Assembly (NCBI GenBank): GCA_027296525.1 | Contig: JAPUJA010000140.1 | Span: 1 to 6,689, forward strand | Direction: 5' to 3' | From: Pseudomonadota bacterium | Lineage (GTDB): Bacteria > Pseudomonadota > Alphaproteobacteria > UBA828 > JAPUJA01 | Length of the DNA stretch: 6,689 nt | Shown: positions 1-6,199 of the stretch, piece after piece | Numbering within the stretch: the stretch's first letter is position 1 | How the letters are laid out: every line of letters starts with the position of its first letter | Position numbers and translations under genes: made by a program | Notes under the pieces: model-generated | Databases searched by the model: none | Told to the model about the DNA's origin: nothing | The model's input: the letters and a program-made list of their open reading frames with translations, nothing else

Positions 1-14
1 GCGGCGGAGGTCGT

Positions 15-1256
15 TTAGCTCTTGCGGAAGGGGGCGAAGGTCTCGAGAAAGCCGATCTCGCGGCCGACCTGGCGGCGCTCCTGGTCGAGATAGCGCGCCA
101 CCGCCTCCTTGAGCGCGGGCTCGCGGATCCAATGGGCGCTGTAGGTGGGCACCGGCAAATATCCCCGCGCGAGCTTGTGGCCCCCTTGGGCGCCGGCCTC
201 GACGCGCGCGAGGCCCTTTTCGATCGCGAGCTCGATCGCGCGGTAATAGCAGAGCTCGAAATGAAGGAACCTGTGATGCTCGATCGAGCCCCAGTTCCGG
301 CCATAGAGCGCGTCGGAGCCGAGCAGGTGGAGCGCGCCCGCGATCGTCCGGCCCGCGCGGCTCGCCAGCATGAGGACGACGCGGCTTCCCAGGCGCTCGC
401 CGAGGTGGCTGAAGAAGGCGCGGGTCAGATAGGGATAGCCCCATTTGCCTTCGCTCGTCGCGCGGTAGCAGCGGTCGAACGCGTCCCAATGGCGCTCGGT
501 GATCTCGAGGCCGATGAGGGTTTCGAAGGCGATGCCCTCGATGGCCTGGGCCGCGCGCCGTTCCTTTCGGATCGCTTTCCTCTTGCGCGAGGAAAGCGTG
601 CTCAGGAAATCATCGAAGTGTCGATGGGCCTCGTTTCGCCAATGGAACTGAAGCCCGGTGCGGGGCAGGAAGCCCGCGCGGCTTAAGCGCCGCCACTCGG
701 CCTCGCCCGGGAAGATGACGTGGAGCGATGAGGCCCCGAGCCGCTCGGTGAGCGCCAGGGACCCTTCGATCAGCGCGTCCTCGACCGGGCGGGCGTCCAC
801 GCCAGCGCGCACCAGGAGGCGCCGACCCGTCACGGGGGTGAACGGCACGCCCCCTTGAAGCTTCGGATAGTAGCGCCCGCCGGCCCTCTCATAGGCCTCG
901 GCCCAGCCCTGGTCGAAGACATATTCGCCGAAGGAATGACTCTTGAGATAGAGCGGCAGGATCCCGAGCACGCGGCCCTCCCGCTCGGCGATCAGATGCT
1001 GCGGCAACCAGCCGGTCTCGGCCGAGGCCGAGCCGCTCGCCTCGAGCGCGCGGAAGAAGCCGTGGCTCAGGAACGGGTCGTCGGCGCCCGCGCAGGCGTT
1101 CCATTCGTCCGGGCCGATGTGGGATGCGCCCCCGACGGCGCGCAGGATGATCTCGCCCCGTGGCTCTTGCCTCGTCGGTTCCGGCTGGAGGGTCATCTTG
1201 ATGAACGCGTCGCCCGATGCTGTGATCGCGGCCCGGCAGCCCGGCCGCCCAGGCAT
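15..1256 (-). CDS. FemAB-like / GNAT-fold acyltransferase (DUF482 type, 'peptidoglycan biosynthesis/recognition' family)
   Basis: This 413-residue protein looks like a full-length member of the FemAB-like DUF482 family, cytosolic proteins with a GNAT-type acyltransferase fold. Their substrate is generally unknown, and the link to peptidoglycan is by family name only. Visible family hallmarks are a basic stretch STLSSRKRKAIRKERR (about residues 219-234), the HFELCYYRAIELAIEKGL segment (about 332-349), and EAGAQGGHKLARGYLP (about 353-368) followed by PTYSAHW. I see no signal peptide or membrane segment. I chose the ATG at 1256 because AAGGG lies 7 nt upstream and third positions are G/C-rich from there on. 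A GTG at 1322 adds 22 residues with weaker coding bias. An ATG at 1196 would also keep the whole domain but lacks a good ribosome-binding site. It lies 74 bp downstream of the M24 gene on the same strand and may be third in that operon. The family call is firm; the substrate is unknown. Confidence 0.87.
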   Translation of the reverse strand: MPGRPGCRAAITASGDAFIKMTLQPEPTRQEPRGEIILRAVGGASHIGPDEWNACAGADDPFLSHGFFRALEASGSASAETGWLPQHLIAEREGRVLGILPLYLKSHSFGEYVFDQGWAEAYERAGGRYYPKLQGGVPFTPVTGRRLLVRAGVDARPVEDALIEGSLALTERLGASSLHVIFPGEAEWRRLSRAGFLPRTGLQFHWRNEAHRHFDDFLSTLSSRKRKAIRKERRAAQAIEGIAFETLIGLEITERHWDAFDRCYRATSEGKWGYPYLTRAFFSHLGERLGSRVVLMLASRAGRTIAGALHLLGSDALYGRNWGSIEHHRFLHFELCYYRAIELAIEKGLARVEAGAQGGHKLARGYLPVPTYSAHWIREPALKEAVARYLDQERRQVGREIGFLETFAPFRKS

Positions 1257-1263
1257 TATAGAG

Positions 1264-1268
1264 CCCTT
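1264..1268 (-). promoter_or_regulatory. Ribosome-binding site supporting the ATG at 1256
   Basis: On the minus strand AAGGG is followed by 7 nt and then ATG at 1256. Neither the upstream GTG (1322) nor the downstream ATG (1196) has a comparable sequence at proper spacing, so this site decides the start chosen for the acyltransferase. A TATAAT string overlaps the same ATG (minus strand, 1260-1255). It could instead be a -10 box serving the 1196 start, but no good -35 lies 16-18 bp upstream. Confidence 0.45.
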
Positions 1269-1275
1269 AGGCCCC

Positions 1276-1307
1276 GGCTTCGAGCCGCGCGGGCTTCGAG
1301 CCGCGCG
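1276..1307. repeat. Perfect 16-bp tandem duplication in the spacer between the M24 and acyltransferase genes
   Basis: The unit GGCTTCGAGCCGCGCG occurs at 1276-1291 and again, without a mismatch, at 1292-1307. Each copy contains a small hairpin, GGCT-TCG-AGCC (the first copy extends to five base pairs, 1275-1287), so the spacer can form two consecutive stem-loops on either strand. A further inverted repeat pairs 1302-1309 with 1322-1329 across a 12-nt loop just after the M24 stop codon. There is no following T-run in the minus direction, so this is not a classical terminator. It could be an RNA-processing or stability element, or simply a recent slippage duplication. Confidence 0.8.
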
Positions 1308-1330
1308 AGGTCGGAGCGGCACTCGCGCGC

Positions 1331-2530
1331 CTAGAGGAAGCTTTCCTCGTAGGGATAGCTCGAGAGCGCCCTGGCGCCCTCTTTGGTGATCAGCACCTGC
1401 TCTTCGAGCTTGATCCCTTCACCTCCCCCCGGCGCGCCGATATAGGCCTCGACGCAGACGGTCATGTTCTCCTCGAACACCCCGTCATAGCCCCACGCCT
1501 CGTAATCCTCTTCATAGACGATGCCCGGCCACTCGTCGGCGAGGCCGACCCCGTGGGCGCGGAAGGCATAGCGCTGCTCATCGAAGGGCGCCGGCAGGCG
1601 GCCGCGGCCCATCGTGTAGTCGCGAAATCCGAGCCCGGGTTCGAGCGCCTCGATGTTGTCCATGACCTCTTGATGGGCGAGCGCGTAGAGCCGGCGCTGC
1701 GCGTCGTTGGGCTTGCCCCCTCCGCACAGCCAGCTGCGCGAGATGTCGGCGCAATAGCCGTAGGGCCCGATCAGGTCGGTATCGAAGGCGACGATGTCGC
1801 CCGCCTCGATCACGCGCGGGCCGCATTCCTGATACCAGGGGTTCGTGCGGGGGCCCGAGCTCAGGAGCCGGGTCTCGATCCACTCGCCGCCAAGCGCGAT
1901 GTTCGTCTCGTGCAGGATCGACCAGAGGACGTTCTCGGTGATGCCGGCTTTCAGCGCCGTCTGCATCCGGCGCATGCCTTGCTCGCAAACGGCGATCGAA
2001 GCCTTCATCGCCGCGATTTCCTCGCCCGACTTGATCGAGCGCGCCTCTTCCATCAGCCCCTGGCCTTCCTCGAGCGAAAGCCCGAGGCGCGTGAGCTCCG
2101 CCGCGCCCGCGGGGTCGAGCCGGTCATAGGCGAGGCGCGCATTCCCCCCGCCGTGACGCGTCACGAGCTCCACGATCTCCGCCGCCCAGAGCTTCGCCTT
2201 CTCGGCCACGCGCGGGCCGCAGGTGAAATAGAACCAGGAGGTCGCGGGGCGCACCTCATCGACCGTGCCCGGGCCGTGCGCGATATGGTCGGAGCCCTTG
2301 AACTCGAACATCACGACCGGGCCGTCCGTGGCGATGAAGGCGTAGCGCGCCGGATTGTGCAGGCTCCAGACCTGCATGTTGCTGACGTCGGTGGCGTAGC
2401 GGATGTTGATGGGATCGAATAAGACGATGCCCGCGAGGTCGGCCGCCTCGAGCTTGCCGCGCACACGCGCGAGCCGGTAGGCGCGCAACCTTTCGAGCTC
2501 GATTGCCGATAGGATGCCTGCCCCGTTCAT
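1331..2530 (-). CDS. M24-family metalloenzyme, DddP-like (candidate DMSP lyase; possibly a Xaa-Pro peptidase relative)
   Basis: The 399-residue protein has a creatinase/aminopeptidase P layout: an N-terminal domain (about 1-165, with FDPINIRYATDVSNMQVW) and a C-terminal pita-bread metal domain. Candidate ligands are D250, D252, D262, H326, E361 and E376. These spacings (2, 10, 64, 35, 15) equal those I recall for the dimethylsulfoniopropionate lyase DddP (D295, D297, D307, H371, E406, E421; constant offset 45). Y321 and D332 fall on DddP Y366 and D377. The histidine that aminopeptidase P carries seven residues after the metal His is E333 here, arguing against ordinary Xaa-Pro peptidase activity. 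DddP would cleave DMSP to acrylate and dimethyl sulfide in the cytosol. The ATG at 2530 is preceded by GAAGGG with 6 nt spacing and lies 17 bp after the amidase stop. M24-fold membership is secure; lyase activity is inferred, since related proteins with other substrates exist. Confidence 0.85.
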   Translation of the reverse strand: MNGAGILSAIELERLRAYRLARVRGKLEAADLAGIVLFDPINIRYATDVSNMQVWSLHNPARYAFIATDGPVVMFEFKGSDHIAHGPGTVDEVRPATSWFYFTCGPRVAEKAKLWAAEIVELVTRHGGGNARLAYDRLDPAGAAELTRLGLSLEEGQGLMEEARSIKSGEEIAAMKASIAVCEQGMRRMQTALKAGITENVLWSILHETNIALGGEWIETRLLSSGPRTNPWYQECGPRVIEAGDIVAFDTDLIGPYGYCADISRSWLCGGGKPNDAQRRLYALAHQEVMDNIEALEPGLGFRDYTMGRGRLPAPFDEQRYAFRAHGVGLADEWPGIVYEEDYEAWGYDGVFEENMTVCVEAYIGAPGGGEGIKLEEQVLITKEGARALSSYPYEESFL

Positions 2531-2547
2531 CTCTCGCCCTTCCCGAA

Positions 2548-3999
2548 TCACGTTTGCAAACAATTCGCGGCGTGTATCGGCGGATGGCGGGCGGCCCAGG
2601 GCTGGGCGCGCTCGAGCTGGCCCGCGAGCCGGAACAGGATCGCCTCGCCCCCGATCGGGGCGACGATTTGCACCCCGAGCGGAAGACCGTCCGCGCTCCA
2701 GTGAAGCGGCAGAATCATCGAGGGCTGGCCGGTGATGCTGAAGAGCGGCAAGAAGGTATAGCACTCCATCTCGGCGCTCCAATAGGAAAGGTCGCCCTCG
2801 TCGTAGCCTTCGGGGCTGAACGCGCCGATCGGGCAGGGCGCGCGCGAGACCGCGGGCGTCAGCAGAACGTCGTAATCCGCCATGAACCGGCCCATGACCC
2901 GGCTCATGCGATTGAGCCGGTCGAGGCTCGCCACGAGCTCCATCGCGCCCGTCGCCCGCGCGCATTCGAGCGTCGCGCGGGTGTGGGGCTCGAGCGTCTC
3001 GGGCCCGGGCGCGCGTCCGGTCGCGCGCGCCGCCGTCTCGATCGTCTTGGCCGCGATGAGCATGTAGAGCTCGAAACAGAGCGCCGCCACCTCGGGATAG
3101 GCGATCTCGGGCGTCGCCTCGACGATCTCGTGTCCCAACGTCTCGCAGAGCCTGGCTGCCGAGATGACGGCTTCGACGCATTCGGGCTCGGGCGCGCTGG
3201 TCTCCTTGAAGCGCGTGCAGAGCGCGATGCGAAGGCGCTCGGGCGGGCGCGTGACCTCTTCCAAAAACGGCCGCTCAGGCTTGGGGAGGGCGATGTAATC
3301 GCCGCCCGTGGGGCCAGAGGTGACGTCGAGCGCGGCGGCCGAGTCCCGGACCGAGCGCGCGATTACATGATGGGCGAGCAGCCCGTAGGCCGCTTCGCCT
3401 TCGGCCGGGGGCACGAGCGGATTTCGCCCGCGCGAGGGCTTGAGCCCGACGAGCCCGCACCAAGCCGCCGGGATGCGGATCGAGCCGCCGCCGTCATTGG
3501 CGTGGGCCAAGGGCACGATCCCGGCGGCGACCGCGGCGCCCGCGCCCCCGCTCGAGCCGCCCGGCGAGCGCGACGGATCCCACGGGTTGCGCGTGGGCCC
3601 ATAAAGAACCGGCTCGGTCACGGCGTTCAAGCCGAGCTCGGGCGTGTTGCTGCGCCCGATGGCGACCAGTCCGCTTTGCTTGTAGCGCGCCGCGAGGGCG
3701 CCGTCCTCTTCATAGACGTAGCCTTCGGCGAGCCGGCTTCCCATGTCGCAGCGCAAGTCGCCCCAGCCGTGGAGCAGGTCCTTGATCAGAAACGGCACGC
3801 CGTGGAAGGGCGCGCGCGCGCCCGGGGTGGTGCCTGCGGCCGGCGGCTCGAGGCGTGCGATCACCGCGTTCAGCCGGTCGTTGACCGCGTGGATCGCGCG
3901 GAACGCGGCCTCGGCGAGCTCGGCCGGCGTGACCTCGCCCGCGCGCACCAGGGCGGCGAGCCCGAGCGCGTCCTGTGCCGTGTATTCGGAAAGCTCCAT
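2548..3999 (-). CDS. Amidase (amidase signature family)
   Basis: This 483-residue enzyme has the usual length of the amidase signature family, serine hydrolases that split carboxamides to acid plus ammonia or amine. The Ser-cisSer-Lys triad is complete: K73 in FLIKDLLHG, S149 in the PGGSSGG loop, and nucleophile S173 in NDGGGSIRIPAAWCGLVGLKP. The 24-residue distance between the two serines equals that in the family reference FAAH. The C-terminal LPLGVQIVAP segment is also typical. I see no signal peptide, so it is likely cytosolic. The ATG at 3999 has GGGAAGG about 6 nt upstream. It is the first gene of the minus-strand run and is followed after 17 bp by the M24 gene, so the two are probably co-transcribed. 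No gatB or gatC is adjacent, which argues against the Glu-tRNA amidotransferase A subunit. The physiological substrate cannot be read from sequence. Confidence 0.95.
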   Translation of the reverse strand: MELSEYTAQDALGLAALVRAGEVTPAELAEAAFRAIHAVNDRLNAVIARLEPPAAGTTPGARAPFHGVPFLIKDLLHGWGDLRCDMGSRLAEGYVYEEDGALAARYKQSGLVAIGRSNTPELGLNAVTEPVLYGPTRNPWDPSRSPGGSSGGAGAAVAAGIVPLAHANDGGGSIRIPAAWCGLVGLKPSRGRNPLVPPAEGEAAYGLLAHHVIARSVRDSAAALDVTSGPTGGDYIALPKPERPFLEEVTRPPERLRIALCTRFKETSAPEPECVEAVISAARLCETLGHEIVEATPEIAYPEVAALCFELYMLIAAKTIETAARATGRAPGPETLEPHTRATLECARATGAMELVASLDRLNRMSRVMGRFMADYDVLLTPAVSRAPCPIGAFSPEGYDEGDLSYWSAEMECYTFLPLFSITGQPSMILPLHWSADGLPLGVQIVAPIGGEAILFRLAGQLERAQPWAARHPPIHAANCLQT

Positions 4000-4161
4000 C
4001 GACCGCCTTCCCTCGCGCGCCGGGCAGCTTTAAGGCGCGCCGTCTCTCCGTGCGCCATCTAAACGCCTGGGGCGTCTCCCGCCAAGGGTCGAGCGAGAGG
4101 GCCGGGGCGGCGGTTTTTGCTATCACGTAGCGGAAGAGATAGCCTCGGTCGGGAGGTCATG
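4000..4161. other. Divergent intergenic region between amidase and secreted-protein gene
   Basis: This 162-bp stretch should hold the promoters of both the leftward metabolic genes and the rightward secreted-protein pair. I see no strong sigma-70 box pair on either strand. The best plus-strand candidate is TTGCTA (4117-4122) with TAGCCT (4140-4145) at 17 bp spacing, which is poor and sits very close to the ribosome-binding site. A small inverted repeat ACGCC-TGG-GGCGT lies at 4063-4075 and a GGCGCGCC palindrome at 4034-4041. Neither can be tied to a known operator. The first half is very GC-rich, like the genes on the left. Confidence 0.4.
4151..4156 (+). promoter_or_regulatory. Ribosome-binding site deciding the start at 4162
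   Basis: GGGAGG lies 5 nt before the second of two adjacent ATG codons (4162) and only 2 nt before the first (4159). Normal spacing favours 4162. An in-frame TTG at 4117 would add 15 residues ahead of an otherwise well-formed signal peptide and is unlikely. Confidence 0.7.
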
Positions 4162-5043
4162 ATGCCCATCAAAGATATGCTTCGGCTTGTGGCGTCCTTT
4201 TTGGCCGTGCCGCTTCTCGCGTCATCGACCGCCGCCTCGGCCGAGGACGAGCCCTATCCCGTCTGGTGGTCGCCTACGCTCGGGCTTGAAAGCCTCGATC
4301 GAATCGACGGGCGGCTCGAAGAGCCGTTTTCAAGAGATGATCGCCTTATGCTGCACCTCTACGACAATCAAGCGACGAGCTATGATACATGGCTTCTCGA
4401 TGAAAAGGAGGCACGTGACTGTGCTTCCCTGATCGAATGGACAGACAAGGGGTACGAGAGTGAGCGTGCCGACGAACAATATGACTATCTGCTCGCTTAT
4501 AATCACCATCGAAACTTGGCGGGCGACTGCTACGCTATTCGCGCAATGAAGGATGCGAAACCGTCTCGGGAAAGTTATCTACGCAATTTCACGCTCGATG
4601 ATAATGCGTTGAAATTTTTGCCTGCTATAACGGGTCCATGGGACTGCAGTAATTATCGAAAGATGATGGCGGCGAATCGGGACGGTGTTTCGTGGGCTAG
4701 GTATCAATTTTATCAAGTGTCGGACGACCTTCATTATGTGGCAAGTATGGAAAGTGAAACTTCGCTTTGGGTGCAGGTTGTAGCGTCAAATGCTGGTTAC
4801 GTAGGCCGAGATCGCATCCGAATCATGGGGCGTGGTGACTTTGATGGGGACGGTGTCGATGATCTGCTATTGGGGAAAGATTCTTTCGCGTTTGGAGAGC
4901 AGGAATTCGAGGGTCTCTACCTAACAACCCGCGATCAGACCGGAGCAACGCTTCGGGTTATCGGCATCTACGGGCCGCTTTCTTATGACAAAGAGTGTCT
5001 CATTCTGGCCTATGGACCGGATGCGCCGGGCCGCGAGCCTTGA
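4162..5043 (+). CDS. Predicted secreted/periplasmic protein of unknown function, paralog A, with FG-GAP/calcium-loop-like motif
   Basis: I do not recognise a named family for this 293-residue protein. A Sec signal peptide is visible: hydrophobic core LRLVASFLAVPLLA, then likely cleavage after ASA (residue 27) before EDE. The mature part begins with a YPVWWSP motif (32-38) and has four cysteines (87, 123, 162, 279), a CASLIEWTDKGY segment (87-98), and GRGDFDGDGVDDLLLG (223-238). The last resembles one FG-GAP/VCBS repeat or EF-hand-like loop with acidic residues at 226, 228, 230, 233 and 234. Aromatic residues are frequent. The next gene encodes a diverged paralog in which all four cysteines align. 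The stop codon overlaps that gene's ribosome-binding site, so the pair is probably co-translated. Base composition falls well below that of the left-hand genes after the first ~150 bp. Export and four cysteines suggest a disulfide-bonded periplasmic or extracellular protein; its function is unknown. Confidence 0.85.
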   Translation: MPIKDMLRLVASFLAVPLLASSTAASAEDEPYPVWWSPTLGLESLDRIDGRLEEPFSRDDRLMLHLYDNQATSYDTWLLDEKEARDCASLIEWTDKGYESERADEQYDYLLAYNHHRNLAGDCYAIRAMKDAKPSRESYLRNFTLDDNALKFLPAITGPWDCSNYRKMMAANRDGVSWARYQFYQVSDDLHYVASMESETSLWVQVVASNAGYVGRDRIRIMGRGDFDGDGVDDLLLGKDSFAFGEQEFEGLYLTTRDQTGATLRVIGIYGPLSYDKECLILAYGPDAPGREP

Positions 5044-5046
5044 GGG
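5042..5046 (+). promoter_or_regulatory. Ribosome-binding site overlapping the upstream stop codon
   Basis: GAGGG begins inside the TGA stop (5041-5043) of the first secreted protein and ends 5 nt before the ATG at 5052. With only 8 bp between the genes, ribosomes finishing the first can start the second. This points to one transcript and coordinated amounts of the two paralogs. Confidence 0.75.
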
Positions 5047-5051
5047 ACTAA

Positions 5052-6011
5052 ATGCGCGGTTTGATATGCCGTAGGCGGTGTTCAAAGGTGCGGTTTTTCT
5101 CTTTTTCTTTCTTAGGCTTTTTTGCTGTGGTGACGAGCGCGATCGCGACTGATGACGTGATCTATTCCGTCCAGTGGTCTCCCAAGGTCGAGATCGAAAA
5201 CTTGGGTGAGATCGACGAACTTCTAAACGCGCCGTTTTATCCGGAGGAGCGCTTACGCCTCTACTCCTACGACTGGATTGAGCAGGGCGGCAAGCATGAA
5301 CTCGTTGTCGTGGACACGCAGATCGCGAAGAACTGCACTTCTCTGATCGAATGGACGGAAATGGGTTACAGGATGAATCGTGATTTCCGTTCAACCGTAC
5401 TTCATGCAGCGCTGGACGTTCAGGATGAGCTTCTCCACTACTGCTACGGCTTGCTGTTGCTCAAAGAGGCGCGGCCTGCGCGTATCAGCTATGTGCGTGA
5501 CTTTGTCTTTGACGAGGATACGGCAGAATACTTGCCGGCGATGGTTCGATTGGATGTCGGCTGTCGGGAACTCCGGCTCGCTCTAAGAGGCAATCGGGAG
5601 GGTGTGCCTCTTAGCCTCGCTTACAAATATTTTTGGGAAGCCGAACCCTATCACATTGTGCCGGCGGACTATGATTACGATCCTGAATCGTATCGGATAC
5701 GCATTGATGTCCAGTCGGACGACAGGATAGTCCTTTGGTCTGAGTTTCAAGGCGAGGAGAGCGAGTACAAGTACCATTTGGAAGTCTACGGGCGCGCTGA
5801 CTTCAATGGAGATGGTTTCGATGACTTGCTGCTTTCTTTGGAAAAGCGCAATCCATCATACGCAAGCTCAAAGCTGGCGTTGCTGATTTTGACTCGCAAG
5901 CAGCCGGGCGACGTGCTTCGGGTGGTTGACGTTTATTGGCCTGTGAGATCAGAGATATTCATAAGTTGCCGGACGCAACGCTCGAAATTCGAGACGGAGG
6001 GAGAATATTAG
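5052..6011 (+). CDS. Predicted secreted/periplasmic protein of unknown function, paralog B, with FG-GAP/calcium-loop-like motif
   Basis: This 319-residue protein is a diverged copy of the gene just upstream. It starts with a basic n-region (CRRRCSKVR), a phenylalanine-rich core FFSFSFLGFFAVV, and a likely Sec cleavage after AIA (residue 32). There is no clear Tat twin-arginine motif. Shared landmarks are YSVQWSP (38-44), CTSLIEWTEMGY (95-106), LKEARPARISYVRDF (137-151), EYLPAM (159-164), NREGVPLS (181-188), GRADFNGDGFDDLLLS (247-262) and GDVLRVVDVYWPV (286-298). Cysteines 95, 131, 171 and 306 align with 87, 123, 162 and 279 of paralog A. A segment around 205-240, rich in D, E and Y, is longer than in A and explains most of the size difference. 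The 14-nt string CTGATCGAATGGAC survives in both genes, supporting duplication. No named family is recognised; two co-made exported paralogs suggest a heteromeric or divided role. Confidence 0.85.
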   Translation: MRGLICRRRCSKVRFFSFSFLGFFAVVTSAIATDDVIYSVQWSPKVEIENLGEIDELLNAPFYPEERLRLYSYDWIEQGGKHELVVVDTQIAKNCTSLIEWTEMGYRMNRDFRSTVLHAALDVQDELLHYCYGLLLLKEARPARISYVRDFVFDEDTAEYLPAMVRLDVGCRELRLALRGNREGVPLSLAYKYFWEAEPYHIVPADYDYDPESYRIRIDVQSDDRIVLWSEFQGEESEYKYHLEVYGRADFNGDGFDDLLLSLEKRNPSYASSKLALLILTRKQPGDVLRVVDVYWPVRSEIFISCRTQRSKFETEGEY

Positions 6012-6199
6012 ACAAAGCGCACCGTATAATAGTGAGTTGAGAAGCGCCTTGCCGCCCATCCGAACCGCTGCCCTAGTGGTGAGTCTTGGGAAGCATGCGT
6101 GGGAATGGACCAACCGAAAAGGACGCTATCTCTTTGGGCGGGGCCGCTGGTCTGCGACCGGACAGTACCCAATCGCAGCTTGGTAAAGGCGTGTGACTG
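6012..6199. other. Non-coding spacer between convergent genes
   Basis: This 188-bp spacer separates the stop of the second secreted paralog from the stop of the lysozyme-like gene. I see no convincing gene in it. A weak hairpin pairs 6147-6152 with 6156-6161 (one G-T pair, 3-nt loop) but has no T-run on either strand, so it is a poor rho-independent terminator. A TATAAT string at 6025-6030 has no matching -35 element upstream and no credible gene downstream. Confidence 0.5.

Noticed and set aside
1257..1322. N-terminal extension of the acyltransferase to the GTG at 1322.
   Set aside because: It would translate through the 16-bp tandem duplication, third-position G/C bias is weaker there, and no good ribosome-binding site precedes the GTG.
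1553..2422. A 289-codon plus-strand open frame opposite the M24 gene.
   Set aside because: It is antisense to a well-supported gene, has no recognisable domain or ribosome-binding site, and shows the mirror-image composition typical of GC-rich shadows.
2531..3181. N-terminal extension of the M24 frame upstream of the ATG at 2530.
   Set aside because: It overlaps the amidase coding region on the same strand in another frame, its residues are Arg/Asp/Ala-rich with no fold signature, and the ATG at 2530 has a good ribosome-binding site and a family-typical N terminus.
2548..3999. Amidase as GatA, the Glu-tRNA(Gln) amidotransferase A subunit.
   Set aside because: No gatB or gatC is adjacent, and the partner genes here are an M24 enzyme and an acyltransferase; the generic amidase call is safer.
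2503..4062. A 519-codon open frame on the plus strand opposite the amidase gene.
   Set aside because: It is fully antisense to a gene with an intact catalytic triad, its translation is Arg/Ala/Gly/Asp-rich low-complexity sequence with no motif, and such shadows are expected in very GC-rich DNA with few stop codons.
6025..6030. TATAAT resembling a sigma-70 -10 box.
   Set aside because: No -35 element lies 16-19 bp upstream, it lies just after a stop codon, and no gene follows it on that strand in the window.
6147..6161. Hairpin as a bidirectional terminator between convergent genes.
   Set aside because: The stem is six pairs with a G-T pair and there is no T-run on either side, so it does not meet the pattern of a rho-independent terminator.
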